Assembly: GCA_018672815.1 (NCBI GenBank)
Contig: JABHDX010000011.1
Coordinates: forward strand, 1-26,326
Source: Gammaproteobacteria bacterium
Lineage (GTDB): Bacteria; Pseudomonadota; Gammaproteobacteria; UBA11654
DNA length: 26,326 nucleotides
Direction: 5' to 3'
The notes under the pieces were generated by a model. That model was not told the origin of the DNA and ran no database searches. It was given only the letters and a program-made list of their open reading frames with translations. A program made the position numbers and the translations under genes. Of this stretch, positions 1 to 9,291 are shown in pieces. Within the stretch, counting starts at the first letter, position 1; each line of letters opens with the position of its first letter.

Positions 1-438
1 GGTAAATTCACTAAAGCCATTGAGAATAATATAAAGCCAATACTATGTGTTGGAGAAACAATTGAACATCGTAATAGCGACAGCACATTTGACTATATTT
101 ATAAACAAATCGATATCATTATTAAAAATAATACTTTAGAAAATCTAAAAGAGTTAATTATTGCCTATGAACCTATATGGGCTATTGGGACTGGACAAAC
201 TGCTACACCAAAAATAGCAGAAGAAGTTCACTCATTTATTAGAAATATGTTATTGAGTGTCGATTCAGATTTAGCTATTAATACACCAATTCTGTACGGA
301 GGAAGTGTTAATAGTGAAAATGCTGATAAACTATTCAGAATGAAAAATATAGATGGAGCTTTAATTGGAGGAGCTTCATTAAAAGGTGATGAATTTTCAA
401 AAATATACAACATAGCAGGAGAACTAACTAATGAATAA
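1..438 (+). CDS. tpiA: Triosephosphate isomerase, C-terminal part (5' end outside window)
   Basis: Interconverts dihydroxyacetone phosphate and glyceraldehyde 3-phosphate in cytoplasmic glycolysis/gluconeogenesis. The open frame enters from base 1 and gives 145 residues before TAA at 436-438; the family is about 250 residues, so roughly the first 100 lie upstream. Visible signatures are CVGE, the catalytic-glutamate block YEPIWAIGTGQTATP (the E is the general base, followed by the flexible loop 6), and the phosphate-binding stretches YGGSVN and LIGGASL near the end. The stop overlaps the secG start by 8 bases, so the two genes are probably cotranscribed and translationally coupled. A tpiA-secG pairing is common in proteobacteria. 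A shorter ATG-initiated reading from 247 exists but is internal to this frame. Confidence 0.96.
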   Translation, partial: GKFTKAIENNIKPILCVGETIEHRNSDSTFDYIYKQIDIIIKNNTLENLKELIIAYEPIWAIGTGQTATPKIAEEVHSFIRNMLLSVDSDLAINTPILYGGSVNSENADKLFRMKNIDGALIGGASLKGDEFSKIYNIAGELTNE

Positions 439-769
439 TATTGATTCAATCTTACTCAGCTTTCATGTGATAGTTGCTATTCTTATTGTCGTTTTAATTT
501 TAATGCAAAAAGGAAAAGGTGCAGACATGGGCTCTGCTTTTGGTGCAGGAGCTTCGGGCAGTGTCTTTGGTTCCAAAGGCTCAGCTAATTTTTTATCCAG
601 AACAACAGCAGTCTTAGCAACACTTTTCTTTATAACTAGCTTAACACTTGCTTATTTCAACAAGGGGACTGTTGATAATTCCAGTGTCTTAGATCAAATA
701 GATGAAACTAGCATTAGTATTGATAGTGATGAAAAATCTCTACTCAATGCACCAATTATTCCAGAATAG
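431..769 (+). CDS. secG: Preprotein translocase subunit SecG
   Basis: Small inner-membrane subunit of the SecYEG protein-export channel that helps SecA-driven translocation. The 112 residues show the family layout: an N-terminal membrane helix (about residues 6-24), the hallmark cytoplasmic loop QKGKGADMGSAFGAGASG, then FGSKGSANFLSR and a second membrane helix (about 54-74). The C-terminal tail after about residue 75 is acidic and low-complexity, as is usual for SecG. The ATG start overlaps the end of tpiA by 8 bases, supporting coupling. The stop lies only 10 bases before tRNA-Leu, so secG and the tRNA are probably on one transcript, as in the E. coli secG-leuU arrangement. Confidence 0.96.
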   Translation: MNNIDSILLSFHVIVAILIVVLILMQKGKGADMGSAFGAGASGSVFGSKGSANFLSRTTAVLATLFFITSLTLAYFNKGTVDNSSVLDQIDETSISIDSDEKSLLNAPIIPE

Positions 770-779
770 TTTGCATTAA

Positions 780-862
780 GCCGATGTGGTGGAATCTGGT
801 AGACACGCTGTCTTGAGGGGGCAGTAGCGAAAGCTGTGCCGGTTCGAGTCCGGCCATCGGCA
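780..862 (+). tRNA. leuU: tRNA-Leu, anticodon GAG
   Basis: Class II tRNA fold read directly. The acceptor stem GCCGATG (780-786) pairs fully with CATCGGC (855-861), with discriminator A at 862. The anticodon stem CTGTC/GGCAG encloses the loop TTGAGGG, putting anticodon GAG at 815-817. A variable arm closes as AGC-GAAA-GCT, and the T arm is GCCGG-TTCGAGT-CCGGC. The long variable arm, discriminator A and anticodon all fit leucine. No CCA is encoded: the bases after A862 are CTG, so the CCA end must be added by nucleotidyltransferase. It lies 10 bases after secG, the E. coli leuU position. No obvious intrinsic terminator follows. Confidence 0.97.
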
Positions 863-964
863 CTGATATTGTTAAATAAAAACAAATAACAAAGATATAA
901 ACAAGATATCCACATTCAGGTTGATTAATAATGTTTTTAAAAGTATGTATCTAATGCTAAGTAA

Positions 965-992
965 TTGATTATATATATTTTATTTTTATAAA
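965..992 (+). promoter_or_regulatory. Candidate sigma70-type promoter for the nuo operon
   Basis: The 191-bp gap 863-1053 is the only sizeable non-coding stretch before nuoA. TTGATT at 965-970 and TATAAA at 987-992 are separated by 16 bases. A second -10-like TACAAT lies at 1000-1005 but without a good -35. Both would leave a 5' leader of about 50 bases. The gap is so AT-rich that chance hexamers are likely, and read-through from secG-leuU is not excluded. I saw no riboswitch-like structure or strong inverted repeat here. Confidence 0.35.
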
Positions 993-1053
993 AAGCTGAT
1001 ACAATACCATTGCTTTCTGGGGATTAATTAAATAGGTTCTTTTGTAAAAAAAA

Positions 1054-1410
1054 ATGCTCGAGAATTACCTACCAATATTAATATTTTTAGCAGTAGCTGC
1101 CACCTTAGGAATTCTATTGCTATGTCTCGGTTTTCTTCTTGGAAAAGGAGAAAAGTCCGATGCAAAACTGTCCCCTTATGAATGTGGTTTTGAGGAATTC
1201 GAAAACGCTAGAATTCCTTTTGATGTTCGATATTACCTTGTTGCAATACTCTTCATAATCTTTGACCTAGAGATTGCTTTTTTATTTCCTTGGGCTATAG
1301 CTCTTAACTATATTGGCCCTAGCGGTCTTATCTCTATGGTTGTTTTTCTTAATGTTTTAGTCATTGGATTTATATACGAATGGAACAAAGGTGCACTTGA
1401 ATGGGATTAA
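1054..1410 (+). CDS. nuoA: NADH-quinone oxidoreductase subunit A
   Basis: Small membrane subunit of complex I at the junction of the peripheral and membrane arms, near the quinone cavity. 118 residues with three membrane helices (about 5-27, 62-84, 88-108). The family block is present: the cytoplasmic loop [29 protein letters not shown] segment (positions about 41-65, key residues Y42, E43, C44, G45, R53, R59) followed by the acidic membrane motif [12 protein letters not shown]. First gene of the 14-gene operon. The ATG is preceded by a run of A's and has no evident Shine-Dalgarno sequence at normal spacing. The 3' end overlaps nuoB by 10 bases. Confidence 0.97.
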   Translation: MLENYLPILIFLAVAATLGILLLCLGFLLGKGEKSDAKLSPYECGFEEFENARIPFDVRYYLVAILFIIFDLEIAFLFPWAIALNYIGPSGLISMVVFLNVLVIGFIYEWNKGALEWD

Positions 1411-1898
1411 AACAAGATAAAGATTTAATTGTTGACCAAGGTCCAGGTTTTGTAATCACATCAATTGATAAACTTGTTAACTGGGCAAAATCAGGATCTG
1501 TTTGGCCTGTGACTTTTGGATTAGCATGTTGTGCTATTGAAATGATGCATTCAGGTGCATCAAGATATGATACTGATAGATTTGGTGTTGTTTACAGACC
1601 AAGCCCAAGACAATCTGATGTAATGATTGTAGCTGGTACTCTTGTCAATAAAATGGCTCCTGCTCTGAGAAAAGTTTACGATCAAATGCCCGAACCTAAG
1701 TGGGTAATATCAATGGGATCATGTGCAAATGGGGGTGGCTATTACCACCATTCATATTCAGTTGTCAGAGGCTGTGATCAAATTATACCAGTGGATATTT
1801 ATGTGCCTGGATGTCCACCCACAGCAGAAGCATTGATTAATGGAATAATTGAACTTAAGAACAAAATAAAAGAAGAAGAGACCATAGTCCGTGGATAA
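1401..1898 (+). CDS. nuoB: NADH-quinone oxidoreductase subunit B
   Basis: Peripheral-arm subunit carrying the terminal iron-sulfur cluster N2, which passes electrons to quinone. All four ligands are visible: the tandem pair C43-C44 in [11 protein letters not shown]108 in [10 protein letters not shown] and C138 in VPGCPPTAE. The invariant [12 protein letters not shown] and [15 protein letters not shown] segments match the family. 165 residues is a normal short bacterial length. The start ATG lies inside the last codons of nuoA (10-base overlap) and the end overlaps the GTG of nuoC by 8 bases, consistent with translational coupling. Confidence 0.98.
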   Translation: MGLKQDKDLIVDQGPGFVITSIDKLVNWAKSGSVWPVTFGLACCAIEMMHSGASRYDTDRFGVVYRPSPRQSDVMIVAGTLVNKMAPALRKVYDQMPEPKWVISMGSCANGGGYYHHSYSVVRGCDQIIPVDIYVPGCPPTAEALINGIIELKNKIKEEETIVRG

Positions 1899-2556
1899 TC
1901 ATACTTTAATTAATTCCCTAAAAAATAAGCTTTCTGCTTACGATATCCAATACCATCATGTAAAAAATTCTGTCGCCATTGAAATAAGTAAAAATGATCT
2001 TATCCCAATTTGCAAAACACTAAAATCAGAATCAACTCTTACATTTAATATGCTGATAGATATTTGTGCTGTAGATTATCTTACATATGGAGATGCAGAT
2101 TGGAAAACACTAGATGCTACAAATACAGGTTTTTCAAGGGCTGTGAAAAAAACAATAATTCCTGATCCTGATGAAAATTATGATGAAAAAAGATTTGGCA
2201 TTTTTTATCAACTACTGTCCCTAGATCATAACATGAGATTGTCTATCTCAACATATACTGGTAGCACCAATCCACCAACCATAGACTCTATTCATGGAAT
2301 ATGGAACGCTGCTGATTGGTTTGAACGAGAAGCTTTTGATCTTATGGGTATCCAATTTAAAGGCCATCCCGATCTAAGAAGAATACTCACTGACTACGGA
2401 TTTATTGGTCACCCATTTAGAAAAGATTTTCCAACCAATGGAAACTTAGAAGTAATGTATGATCAAGATTTGGAAAAAGTTGTTTACAAACCTGTATCCA
2501 TAACAACCCGTCCTGGTGTCCCTAGAATAATACGAAAAAATAATGACATCGAATAA
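1891..2556 (+). CDS. nuoC: NADH-quinone oxidoreductase subunit C (30 kDa type)
   Basis: Peripheral-arm structural subunit that packs against NuoD and NuoI. The GTG start at 1891 overlaps the nuoB stop by 8 bases. Of 221 residues, the C-terminal half carries the signature: [38 protein letters not shown], and a YKPV/RPGVPRI tail. The N-terminal third is divergent, as usual for this subunit. It is a separate gene here, unlike the fused nuoCD of E. coli and many other gammaproteobacteria. Separate nuoC/nuoD is the ancestral arrangement, also known from alphaproteobacteria and, as I recall, Legionella and Coxiella. Overlaps nuoD by 14 bases. Confidence 0.96.
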   Translation: MDNHTLINSLKNKLSAYDIQYHHVKNSVAIEISKNDLIPICKTLKSESTLTFNMLIDICAVDYLTYGDADWKTLDATNTGFSRAVKKTIIPDPDENYDEKRFGIFYQLLSLDHNMRLSISTYTGSTNPPTIDSIHGIWNAADWFEREAFDLMGIQFKGHPDLRRILTDYGFIGHPFRKDFPTNGNLEVMYDQDLEKVVYKPVSITTRPGVPRIIRKNNDIE

Positions 2557-3793
2557 TTTAAAACTTAACTTTGGACCACAACATCCAGCTGCTCATGGAG
2601 TCATGCGTTTGATCATGGAAATGGATGGAGAAGTTGTTGTTGGAATGGACCCACATATTGGTTTACTCCATCGAGGAACAGAAAAACTAGCAGAAACTAA
2701 ACCGTTTAACCATTCCATTGGTTATATGGATCGCATGGATTATATCTCTATGATGTGTTGTGAACATCCATACATACTAGCCATAGAAAAACTACTGGCT
2801 ATCACACCACCAGTTAGATCTCAGTACATTAGGGTTATGTTTGATGAAATTACACGAATACTAAATCATTTGCTTTGGCTTGGTTGCCATGGACTTGATA
2901 TTGGGGCCATGGCACTTTTTTTATATTGCTTTAGAGAACGCGAAGATCTTTTGGATTGCTACGAAGCTGTATCAGGTGCAAGAATGCATGCCACATACTA
3001 TAGACCAGGTGGAGTTTATAGAGATTTACCAGATACTATGCCTAAATATAAATCTAATAAATATATCTCTGAAAAGAAGGTGCAAAAACTTAACTACAAC
3101 AGAGATGGATCATTACTTGATTTTATTAAAGATTTCACAGATCGATTTCCAAGCCATATTGATGAATATGAAACATTACTAACGGACAACCGTATTTGGA
3201 AACAAAGGACTGTCGATATTGGGATTGTCAGCCCTGAAAGAGCGATAGAGTTAGGTTTTACTGGACCTATGCTTCGTGGTTCAGGTATCGCATGGGATCT
3301 GAGGAGAAAACAACCTTATGAAGTCTATAACGATATTGATTTTAAAATACCCGTTGGTGTTAATGGTGATTGTTATGATCGTTATTTAGTAAGAATCGAA
3401 GAAATGAGACAGTCTAACCACATTATTCAACAATGCATACAATGGCTTGAAGAGAATCCTGGTCCCATTATGATTGATAATAATAAATTAGCTCCCCCAA
3501 AAAGATCTGCAATGAAACATGATATGGAATCTTTGATTTATCACTTCAAACTCTTTACAGAGGGATACTCTGTACCAGAAGGTAATGTTTATAGTGCAAT
3601 AGAACACCCAAAAGGTGAGTTTGGTGTTTTCTTGATGTCTGATGGAGCAAACAAACCATATCGTCTCAAAATTAGAGCTCCTAGCTTCTCTCATCTTGCT
3701 GCAATTAGTGAAATGTCTAAAGGACATATGCTGGCTGATGTTGTTTCAATTATAGGAACACTAGATGTAGTATTTGGAGAAATCGATCGATAA
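2543..3793 (+). CDS. nuoD: NADH-quinone oxidoreductase subunit D (49 kDa type)
   Basis: Forms the quinone-binding pocket with NuoB at the tip of the peripheral arm; homologous to the large subunit of NiFe hydrogenases but without the metal site. The N-terminal loop [14 protein letters not shown] contains the conserved histidine that interacts with quinone. Other family blocks are [92 protein letters not shown] and the C-terminal [12 protein letters not shown]. The 416-residue length is typical for the unfused protein. The start lies 14 bases inside nuoC; a 5-base gap precedes nuoE. Confidence 0.98.
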   Translation: MTSNNLKLNFGPQHPAAHGVMRLIMEMDGEVVVGMDPHIGLLHRGTEKLAETKPFNHSIGYMDRMDYISMMCCEHPYILAIEKLLAITPPVRSQYIRVMFDEITRILNHLLWLGCHGLDIGAMALFLYCFREREDLLDCYEAVSGARMHATYYRPGGVYRDLPDTMPKYKSNKYISEKKVQKLNYNRDGSLLDFIKDFTDRFPSHIDEYETLLTDNRIWKQRTVDIGIVSPERAIELGFTGPMLRGSGIAWDLRRKQPYEVYNDIDFKIPVGVNGDCYDRYLVRIEEMRQSNHIIQQCIQWLEENPGPIMIDNNKLAPPKRSAMKHDMESLIYHFKLFTEGYSVPEGNVYSAIEHPKGEFGVFLMSDGANKPYRLKIRAPSFSHLAAISEMSKGHMLADVVSIIGTLDVVFGEIDR

Positions 3794-3798
3794 ATAAA

Positions 3799-4293
3799 AT
3801 GGAAAATACATTACCAAAAAATATTACTGAAACGATTGATCAATGGATGTCAAAGTTCCCACAAGGCAAGCAGAGATCAGCTATCATTGCTGCCCTTCAT
3901 GCTGTTCAAAAACACAATGATGGCTTTTTAACCAATAACTTAATGGATCAAGTAGCTGAATATATTAATGTACCCAAAATGAATATCTATGAAGTTGCTA
4001 CATTCTATTCAATGTTTCAAACACAACCTGTAGGTAGGCATGAAATAGCGGTCTGTAATAATATCTCTTGTATGCTCAGAGGTTCAAATGAAATTATTGA
4101 CCATCTTGAAAAGAAATTAAACATCCGTATAGGTCAATCAACATCCGACGGTAATATTTTCCTAAAAAAAGAAGAAGAATGTCTTGCAGCATGCACTGGT
4201 GCACCAATGATGATGGTAGATCATGTCTATATAGAAAATCTGACAATAGAAAAAGTTGATCAAACATTAGAACGATTAAAAAAAATAAAATGA
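3799..4293 (+). CDS. nuoE: NADH-quinone oxidoreductase subunit E (24 kDa type)
   Basis: Thioredoxin-fold ferredoxin subunit of the NADH-oxidising module, carrying the 2Fe-2S cluster N1a. The four ligands are C86 and C91 (VCNNISC) and C128 and C132 ([10 protein letters not shown]). The helical N-terminal region includes the conserved [10 protein letters not shown]. 164 residues is normal. No clear Shine-Dalgarno site is seen in the 5-base gap after nuoD, so coupling to nuoD translation is likely. The stop TGA overlaps the nuoF start in an ATGA arrangement. Confidence 0.97.
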   Translation: MENTLPKNITETIDQWMSKFPQGKQRSAIIAALHAVQKHNDGFLTNNLMDQVAEYINVPKMNIYEVATFYSMFQTQPVGRHEIAVCNNISCMLRGSNEIIDHLEKKLNIRIGQSTSDGNIFLKKEEECLAACTGAPMMMVDHVYIENLTIEKVDQTLERLKKIK

Positions 4294-5576
4294 CTGAAAT
4301 AAATAAAGTAATATTTGCAAATCATGATGATGTAGATTCTGCATCAATAGAATGCTATATCAAGAATGGTGGTTATAGCGCTTGGAAGAAAATTGTTGCA
4401 ACAGCTGAGCTTGCAAAAACTAGAGAATCGATCATCAATCAAGTCAAAGCTTCAGGACTAAGAGGGAGAGGAGGTGCCGGTTTTCCTACAGGACTTAAAT
4501 GGAGTTTCATGCCTAATACTGGGAATCAGCAATACATAGTCTGCAATTCTGATGAGAGTGAACCTGGTACTTGCCACGATAGAGAGATTTTACAGCGTAA
4601 CCCTCATGCCCTAATTGAAGGAATGGCAATTGCTGGCTTTGCTATTAATGCTACTGTTGGATATAACTATGTTAGAGGTGAATTCATAGAAGACTGCTAC
4701 CCACAAATAGAAAAAGCATTAAAAGAAGCATATGAATATGGTTTCTTGGGAAAAAATATACTCGACTCTGTTATTAGTTTTGATTTATACAACTACCTTG
4801 GAGCAGGTGCCTACATATGTGGTGAAGAAACTGGCTTGTTAGAATCTTTAGAAGGAAAACAAGGAAAGCCAAGGTTTAAACCTCCATTTCCAGCAAATTA
4901 TGGATTGTATGGATCTCCAACAACTGTCAATAATACTCAAACTCTTGCTACAATTCCTAAAATTATGACTAATGGTCCAGAATGGTACTCATCAATGGGT
5001 ACCAAGCAGTCACCAGGAACAATTATCTTTTCTGTTTCTGGACATATTAAAAAACCTGGTAATTATGAATTGCCTCTCGGTATTTCGTTTAGTGACTTAA
5101 TTAAAATATCTGGAGGTGTTATTGATGATAAAAATATCAAAGCTGTAATACCTGGAGGATCCTCAACAAAAGTATTGCCTGCAGATGTTATTTTGAAATG
5201 CAATATGGATTATGAATCACTGGAACAAGCTGGATCATCTCTTGGTACGGGTGCTGTTGTAGTTATGGCTGAGGGAACTTGTATGGTTGAAATACTTAAA
5301 AGGATTTCAAGATTCTATTATGCTGAAAGCTGTGGCCAATGCACGCCATGCAGAGAAGGAACTGGATGGCTATATCGAATACTAGATAGAATTACTAATG
5401 GACAAGGCAATGAAACGGATATAAATCTACTTTTGGATATAGCCAATAGAATTGAAGGAAATACTATTTGTGCTTTTGGTGATGCATCAGCTTGGCCAGT
5501 TCAAAGCTTTCTCCATCATTTTTTTGATGAATTTGAATACATGATTAAAAACAAAGGTAAATCTAAAGCGGCTTAA
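4290..5576 (+). CDS. nuoF: NADH-quinone oxidoreductase subunit F (51 kDa, NADH/FMN-binding)
   Basis: Oxidises NADH with FMN and hands electrons to cluster N3. The glycine-rich loop [15 protein letters not shown] (residues 56-70) is the nucleotide/FMN site, followed by [16 protein letters not shown] and [19 protein letters not shown]. The N3 4Fe-4S ligands are C348, C351 and C354 in CGQCTPC, plus C394 in [12 protein letters not shown]. 428 residues is a standard length. It shares the ATGA stop/start with nuoE and ends 2 bases before nuoG. All expected catalytic motifs are intact. Confidence 0.98.
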   Translation: MTEINKVIFANHDDVDSASIECYIKNGGYSAWKKIVATAELAKTRESIINQVKASGLRGRGGAGFPTGLKWSFMPNTGNQQYIVCNSDESEPGTCHDREILQRNPHALIEGMAIAGFAINATVGYNYVRGEFIEDCYPQIEKALKEAYEYGFLGKNILDSVISFDLYNYLGAGAYICGEETGLLESLEGKQGKPRFKPPFPANYGLYGSPTTVNNTQTLATIPKIMTNGPEWYSSMGTKQSPGTIIFSVSGHIKKPGNYELPLGISFSDLIKISGGVIDDKNIKAVIPGGSSTKVLPADVILKCNMDYESLEQAGSSLGTGAVVVMAEGTCMVEILKRISRFYYAESCGQCTPCREGTGWLYRILDRITNGQGNETDINLLLDIANRIEGNTICAFGDASAWPVQSFLHHFFDEFEYMIKNKGKSKAA

Positions 5577-5578
5577 TT

Positions 5579-7738
5579 ATGACTGAAAAAAAAGTAAAAA
5601 TTAATATCAATGGTGAAGATCATACTGTTCAACAAGGACGTATGTTGATTGAAATCACCGATGAATTAGATATATATATTCCACGCTTTTGCTATCACAA
5701 GAAATTATCAATTGCTGCCAATTGTAGAATGTGTCTCGTTGAGGAAAAAAATACAAAAAATGCTATACCAGCTTGTGCAACACCTGTAAATGATGGAATG
5801 ATTATCAATACTAAATCTAATAATTCAAAAACAGCTCAACAAGCTACTATGGAGTTTTTACTTATTAACCACCCACTGGATTGTCCAATATGTGATCAAG
5901 GTGGGGAATGTGAATTACAAGATTTGGCCTACCTATATGGTAAAAATAAATCAAGATTTGATATTCAAAAACAAACCAAACCAAATGATAATCTTGGACC
6001 TTTAATTTCTACTGATATGTCTCGATGCATTATGTGTACAAGATGTGTTCGTTTTGGCACAGAAGTTGCTGGCCTTCCTGAAATTGGAACAATGGGTAGA
6101 GGTGAATCTTCTACAATAAGTACTTTTGTTGAAGCATCAATTGATCATGAGCTGTCAGCAAACATCATAGATCTTTGCCCTGTAGGTGCACTCAACAATA
6201 AACCGTATCGCTATACAGATAGAACATGGGAACTAGACCAAATAGAAAGTATATCGCCTCATGATTGTGCAGGAAGTAATGTTTATTTACATGTTAAAGA
6301 CAATCTAATCAAGAGAGTAGTCCCTAAACTAAATGAAAATATAAATGAATCTTGGATTTCAGATCGAGATCGCTTCGGTTTTGCGGGAATCTATAGTGAT
6401 GATAGAGTCAATAATTTCCTGGTCAGGAAGGACAATGCACTCACTTCTGTTAATCAACAAGAAGCAATCAAATGTTTCGTAGATAAACTGCAATCCATAA
6501 AAAATAAAAATACGATCTCAGCTCTAATTTCACCTGCATCGTCATTTGAAGAACAGCTATTGTTTTCTCACCTTATGCAAGAAAATAAAGTAAATAATAT
6601 TGATCATCGTATCAATCAAATTGATTTTTCTGGTGATACTCTAGATCCACTTTTTCCATCACTTGATATCTCATTAAATGAAATAGAGACTATGGAATCA
6701 ATACTTGTTATTGGTTCAACAATAAGAAAAGAAGCTCCAATAATAGCTCACTGGATCAAAAAAGCAGCAGATCGTAAATGCGAAACTCATTTTATTAATC
6801 ATTCTCTCGATGAGTATCATTTTCCAATTGAGAATTATATTCTCAGTGAGAATTCGCAGATTGCAGAAAACACTGGTCTTATCCTAAAAGCAGCATTAAA
6901 TCTAACCAATCATCAAATTCCAGGTCATATATTAAATGAACTCAATAAACTCAATGAACCATCTCCTGCTCATATTAAAACTGCAAAATCATTAATTGAA
7001 AGGACATCATTAGTAATCTCTGGTTTGGTTTCTAAAAATAATAATCATTACTCTTTAATTAGGAGTTATATTGATATTTTATCCTCAATAACAGATTCCT
7101 CTAATGGTGAAGTTACAGTCTCTGCTAATACTCCTGGAGCATATATTAGTGGTTGTATACCTCATCGTTCCTCGTTTGGTCGTACTAAAGATATTGGCTT
7201 AAATGCATTACAAATTACAAATAACAACAATAAAATGCTCATACTTTACAATATCGAACCTGCTGATTGTTTATTTGATAGTGAACTTTCTAATGCTATA
7301 GAGTCCGCAGAGACTGTAGTGGTATTTACTCCTTTCATGAATGATATTTTCAAGCAATATGCGGATATTCTAATACCTATTAAAACACCCTATGAGTCGT
7401 GTGGGAGTTTTATCAATATATCAGGATTATTGCAAAACTTTAATCATGGACTTAATGAAACGGATACTCTTCAGACTAATCAAGACATTCTTTTTGATGC
7501 TCTAGATGAAGCTAATGCTAAAGCATTACCATTTGAAAATATTATTAGCAAAACGCAGTTATTCATTGCAGAATCAAAATCGAATAAAAATAAAAATACA
7601 GAACTACCAACAATCAATCCAATTCTAGACCCTAAATCAACAAGAAATTATAGTCTTTACAATGTTGATTCAATGGTCAGAAGATCAAAACCGCTGCAAC
7701 TTACTAGGGAATCTAAAATACAATCAGAAAAAAAATAA
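5579..7738 (+). CDS. nuoG: NADH-quinone oxidoreductase subunit G (75 kDa type)
   Basis: Largest peripheral subunit, forming the iron-sulfur wire between NuoF and NuoI. Ligands read directly: 2Fe-2S N1b at C38, C49, C52, C66; His-ligated cluster N5 at H98, C102, C105, C111; cluster N4 at C150, C153, C156 and C200. The extra cluster N7 of E. coli and Thermus needs a further Cys quartet just downstream; only a single cysteine (C230, in SPHDCAGSN) is found there, so N7 is inferred absent. Residues from about 220 on form the degenerate molybdopterin-oxidoreductase-like domain, poorly conserved here. 719 residues is close to alphaproteobacterial and mitochondrial lengths and shorter than the E. coli protein. 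The stop abuts nuoH directly. Confidence 0.97.
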   Translation: MTEKKVKININGEDHTVQQGRMLIEITDELDIYIPRFCYHKKLSIAANCRMCLVEEKNTKNAIPACATPVNDGMIINTKSNNSKTAQQATMEFLLINHPLDCPICDQGGECELQDLAYLYGKNKSRFDIQKQTKPNDNLGPLISTDMSRCIMCTRCVRFGTEVAGLPEIGTMGRGESSTISTFVEASIDHELSANIIDLCPVGALNNKPYRYTDRTWELDQIESISPHDCAGSNVYLHVKDNLIKRVVPKLNENINESWISDRDRFGFAGIYSDDRVNNFLVRKDNALTSVNQQEAIKCFVDKLQSIKNKNTISALISPASSFEEQLLFSHLMQENKVNNIDHRINQIDFSGDTLDPLFPSLDISLNEIETMESILVIGSTIRKEAPIIAHWIKKAADRKCETHFINHSLDEYHFPIENYILSENSQIAENTGLILKAALNLTNHQIPGHILNELNKLNEPSPAHIKTAKSLIERTSLVISGLVSKNNNHYSLIRSYIDILSSITDSSNGEVTVSANTPGAYISGCIPHRSSFGRTKDIGLNALQITNNNNKMLILYNIEPADCLFDSELSNAIESAETVVVFTPFMNDIFKQYADILIPIKTPYESCGSFINISGLLQNFNHGLNETDTLQTNQDILFDALDEANAKALPFENIISKTQLFIAESKSNKNKNTELPTINPILDPKSTRNYSLYNVDSMVRRSKPLQLTRESKIQSEKK

Positions 7739-8809
7739 ATGGAAGAATTAATTACATCACTATTTAGTTCATTAACATTACAAGAGGTTGAACTAATCAT
7801 TTCTATTGTAAGTATTATTATTGTCACAGCCTCACTCATTCTTTTTGTTGTATTTATGGTTTACTTTGAAAGAAAAATTATGGGTTATATGCATGCAAGA
7901 ATTGGTCCCAATAGGGTAGGACCTAAAGGTATATTTCAATCCCTTGCTGATACGATTAAATTATTATTTAAAGAAATTATCATCCCTAAAAAAGCAGATA
8001 AATTTATGTTTTTGCTTGCGCCCTTACTACTACTGATTCCTGCAATAGCAGCATGGGCTGTAGTACCAATGAATCCAGAATTTCTGATTGCAGATATTAA
8101 TGCAGGTTTACTGTATTTATTAGCTCTTACTTCTTTCGGTGTATACGGTGTTATTCTTGCAGGCTGGGCATCAAATTCAAAATACGCATTCCTTGGCGCT
8201 ATGCGAGCAGCAGCACAAATGGTTGCTTATGAAATAGCAATGGGTTTTGCTTTAGTCGGTGTTTTAATGGCGGGAGGTAGTTTGAAATTAGGAGAAATTG
8301 TTGCAGCCCAATCTGGAGGTGTTGAAAATTGGTTTTTTATACCACTTTTTCCATTATTTATTGTCTATTTTATATCAGGTGTTGCAGAAACAAACCGACA
8401 TCCTTTTGATGTAGCTGAAGGAGAAGCTGAAATTGTTGCTGGTTTTCATGTTGAATATTCTGGTGCTGCTTTTGCAATATTTTTCCTTGCTGAATATATC
8501 AATATGGCCTTAATATCGATTCTCACTGCTATCTTTTTCTTAGGAGGATGGGAAAGTATTTTTTCTAATTTTTCAGTACTGGAAAAAACATTTTTTAATT
8601 TTTTAATTGAGCCCAGTATTTTTTGGCTATTAATTAAAACGTTATTTTTCTTATTCGTATTCATCTGGCTTAGGGCAACATTTCCTCGATACAGATACGA
8701 CCAACTAATGACTTTAGGATGGAAAGTTTTAATACCAATAACAATAGTATGGATTGGTGTTGAATGCCTAATGTTTGTAATGCAAATAGGCCCCTGGAAC
8801 TCTGTATGA
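7739..8809 (+). CDS. nuoH: NADH-quinone oxidoreductase subunit H
   Basis: Membrane-arm subunit closing the quinone chamber, with about eight predicted membrane helices. Signature loops are present: [20 protein letters not shown] (about residues 43-62), [20 protein letters not shown] followed by HVEYSG, and the C-terminal [14 protein letters not shown]. The acidic residues of the second loop, involved in coupling quinone reduction to proton movement, are retained. 356 residues is a normal length. The ATG follows the nuoG stop with no gap. The stop TGA overlaps the nuoI ATG (ATGA), which decides the nuoI start. Confidence 0.98.
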   Translation: MEELITSLFSSLTLQEVELIISIVSIIIVTASLILFVVFMVYFERKIMGYMHARIGPNRVGPKGIFQSLADTIKLLFKEIIIPKKADKFMFLLAPLLLLIPAIAAWAVVPMNPEFLIADINAGLLYLLALTSFGVYGVILAGWASNSKYAFLGAMRAAAQMVAYEIAMGFALVGVLMAGGSLKLGEIVAAQSGGVENWFFIPLFPLFIVYFISGVAETNRHPFDVAEGEAEIVAGFHVEYSGAAFAIFFLAEYINMALISILTAIFFLGGWESIFSNFSVLEKTFFNFLIEPSIFWLLIKTLFFLFVFIWLRATFPRYRYDQLMTLGWKVLIPITIVWIGVECLMFVMQIGPWNSV

Positions 8810-9291
8810 AAATTAAACACCTTATTAAAACTCTGTCTATGATTGATTTAATCAAAGGATTTAATGTCACTTTAAAAGCACTTTTTAGAACAAAGGTAAC
8901 CGTTCAATATCCAGAGGTAAAAACACCTTTGTCACCAAGATTTAGAGGAAAACTAGCACTCATGAGATATGACAATGGTGAAGAACGGTGTATTGCATGT
9001 AAACTTTGTTCTGCGGTTTGTCCTGCTCAAGCAATAACTATTGAATCTGAAGAACGAAACGATGGTACTCGAAGAACTACAAAATATGAGATTGATGCTT
9101 TCAAATGTATTTACTGCGGTTTTTGTGAACAAGCATGTCCAGTGGATTCAATCGTTGAGACTAATATTTTTGAGTATCATATGACCGAAAACCACGAAAG
9201 AATACAAACTAAAGAAATGCTACTTGCCACTGGTGATCAATACAAAGAAGAAATATCTAAAAACAGAGCCAAGGATTCGAAATATACATAA
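8806..9291 (+). CDS. nuoI: NADH-quinone oxidoreductase subunit I (two 4Fe-4S ferredoxin)
   Basis: TYKY-type subunit carrying clusters N6a and N6b, linking NuoG to NuoB. Two CxxCxxCxxxCP motifs are seen: C62-C65-C68-C72 and C101-C104-C107-C111. The upstream block [14 protein letters not shown] is the family N-terminal signature. I chose ATG 8806 because it overlaps the nuoH stop as ATGA and gives 161 residues, matching the usual length and N-terminus (short amphipathic helix). An in-frame ATG at 8764 would add 14 residues without family counterpart, all inside nuoH; ATG 8839 is a less likely alternative. The last base of the stop is the first base of the nuoJ start. Confidence 0.96.
   Translation: MKIKHLIKTLSMIDLIKGFNVTLKALFRTKVTVQYPEVKTPLSPRFRGKLALMRYDNGEERCIACKLCSAVCPAQAITIESEERNDGTRRTTKYEIDAFKCIYCGFCEQACPVDSIVETNIFEYHMTENHERIQTKEMLLATGDQYKEEISKNRAKDSKYT

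Noticed and set aside
694..915. Minus-strand reading frame of 73 codons across tRNA-Leu
   Set aside because: It is antisense to the tRNA and the secG end; the TRTGT-like peptide is a classic artefact of translating tRNA genes.
863..1053. AT-rich gap as a replication origin, sRNA or attachment site
   Set aside because: No DnaA-box cluster, convincing stem-terminator or duplicated tRNA 3' end was seen; it reads as a promoter/leader region in an AT-rich genome.
2880..3182. 100-codon frame inside nuoD, + strand
   Set aside because: It is an out-of-frame shadow of a strongly conserved gene, with no recognisable domain or start signal.
8764..8805. Longer nuoI with 14 extra N-terminal residues
   Set aside because: The extension lies wholly inside nuoH and has no counterpart in the NuoI family; the ATGA-coupled start at 8806 fits.
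8446..8870. Minus-strand frames opposite nuoH/nuoI
   Set aside because: They are antisense to conserved coding sequence, and the peptides show no family motif.
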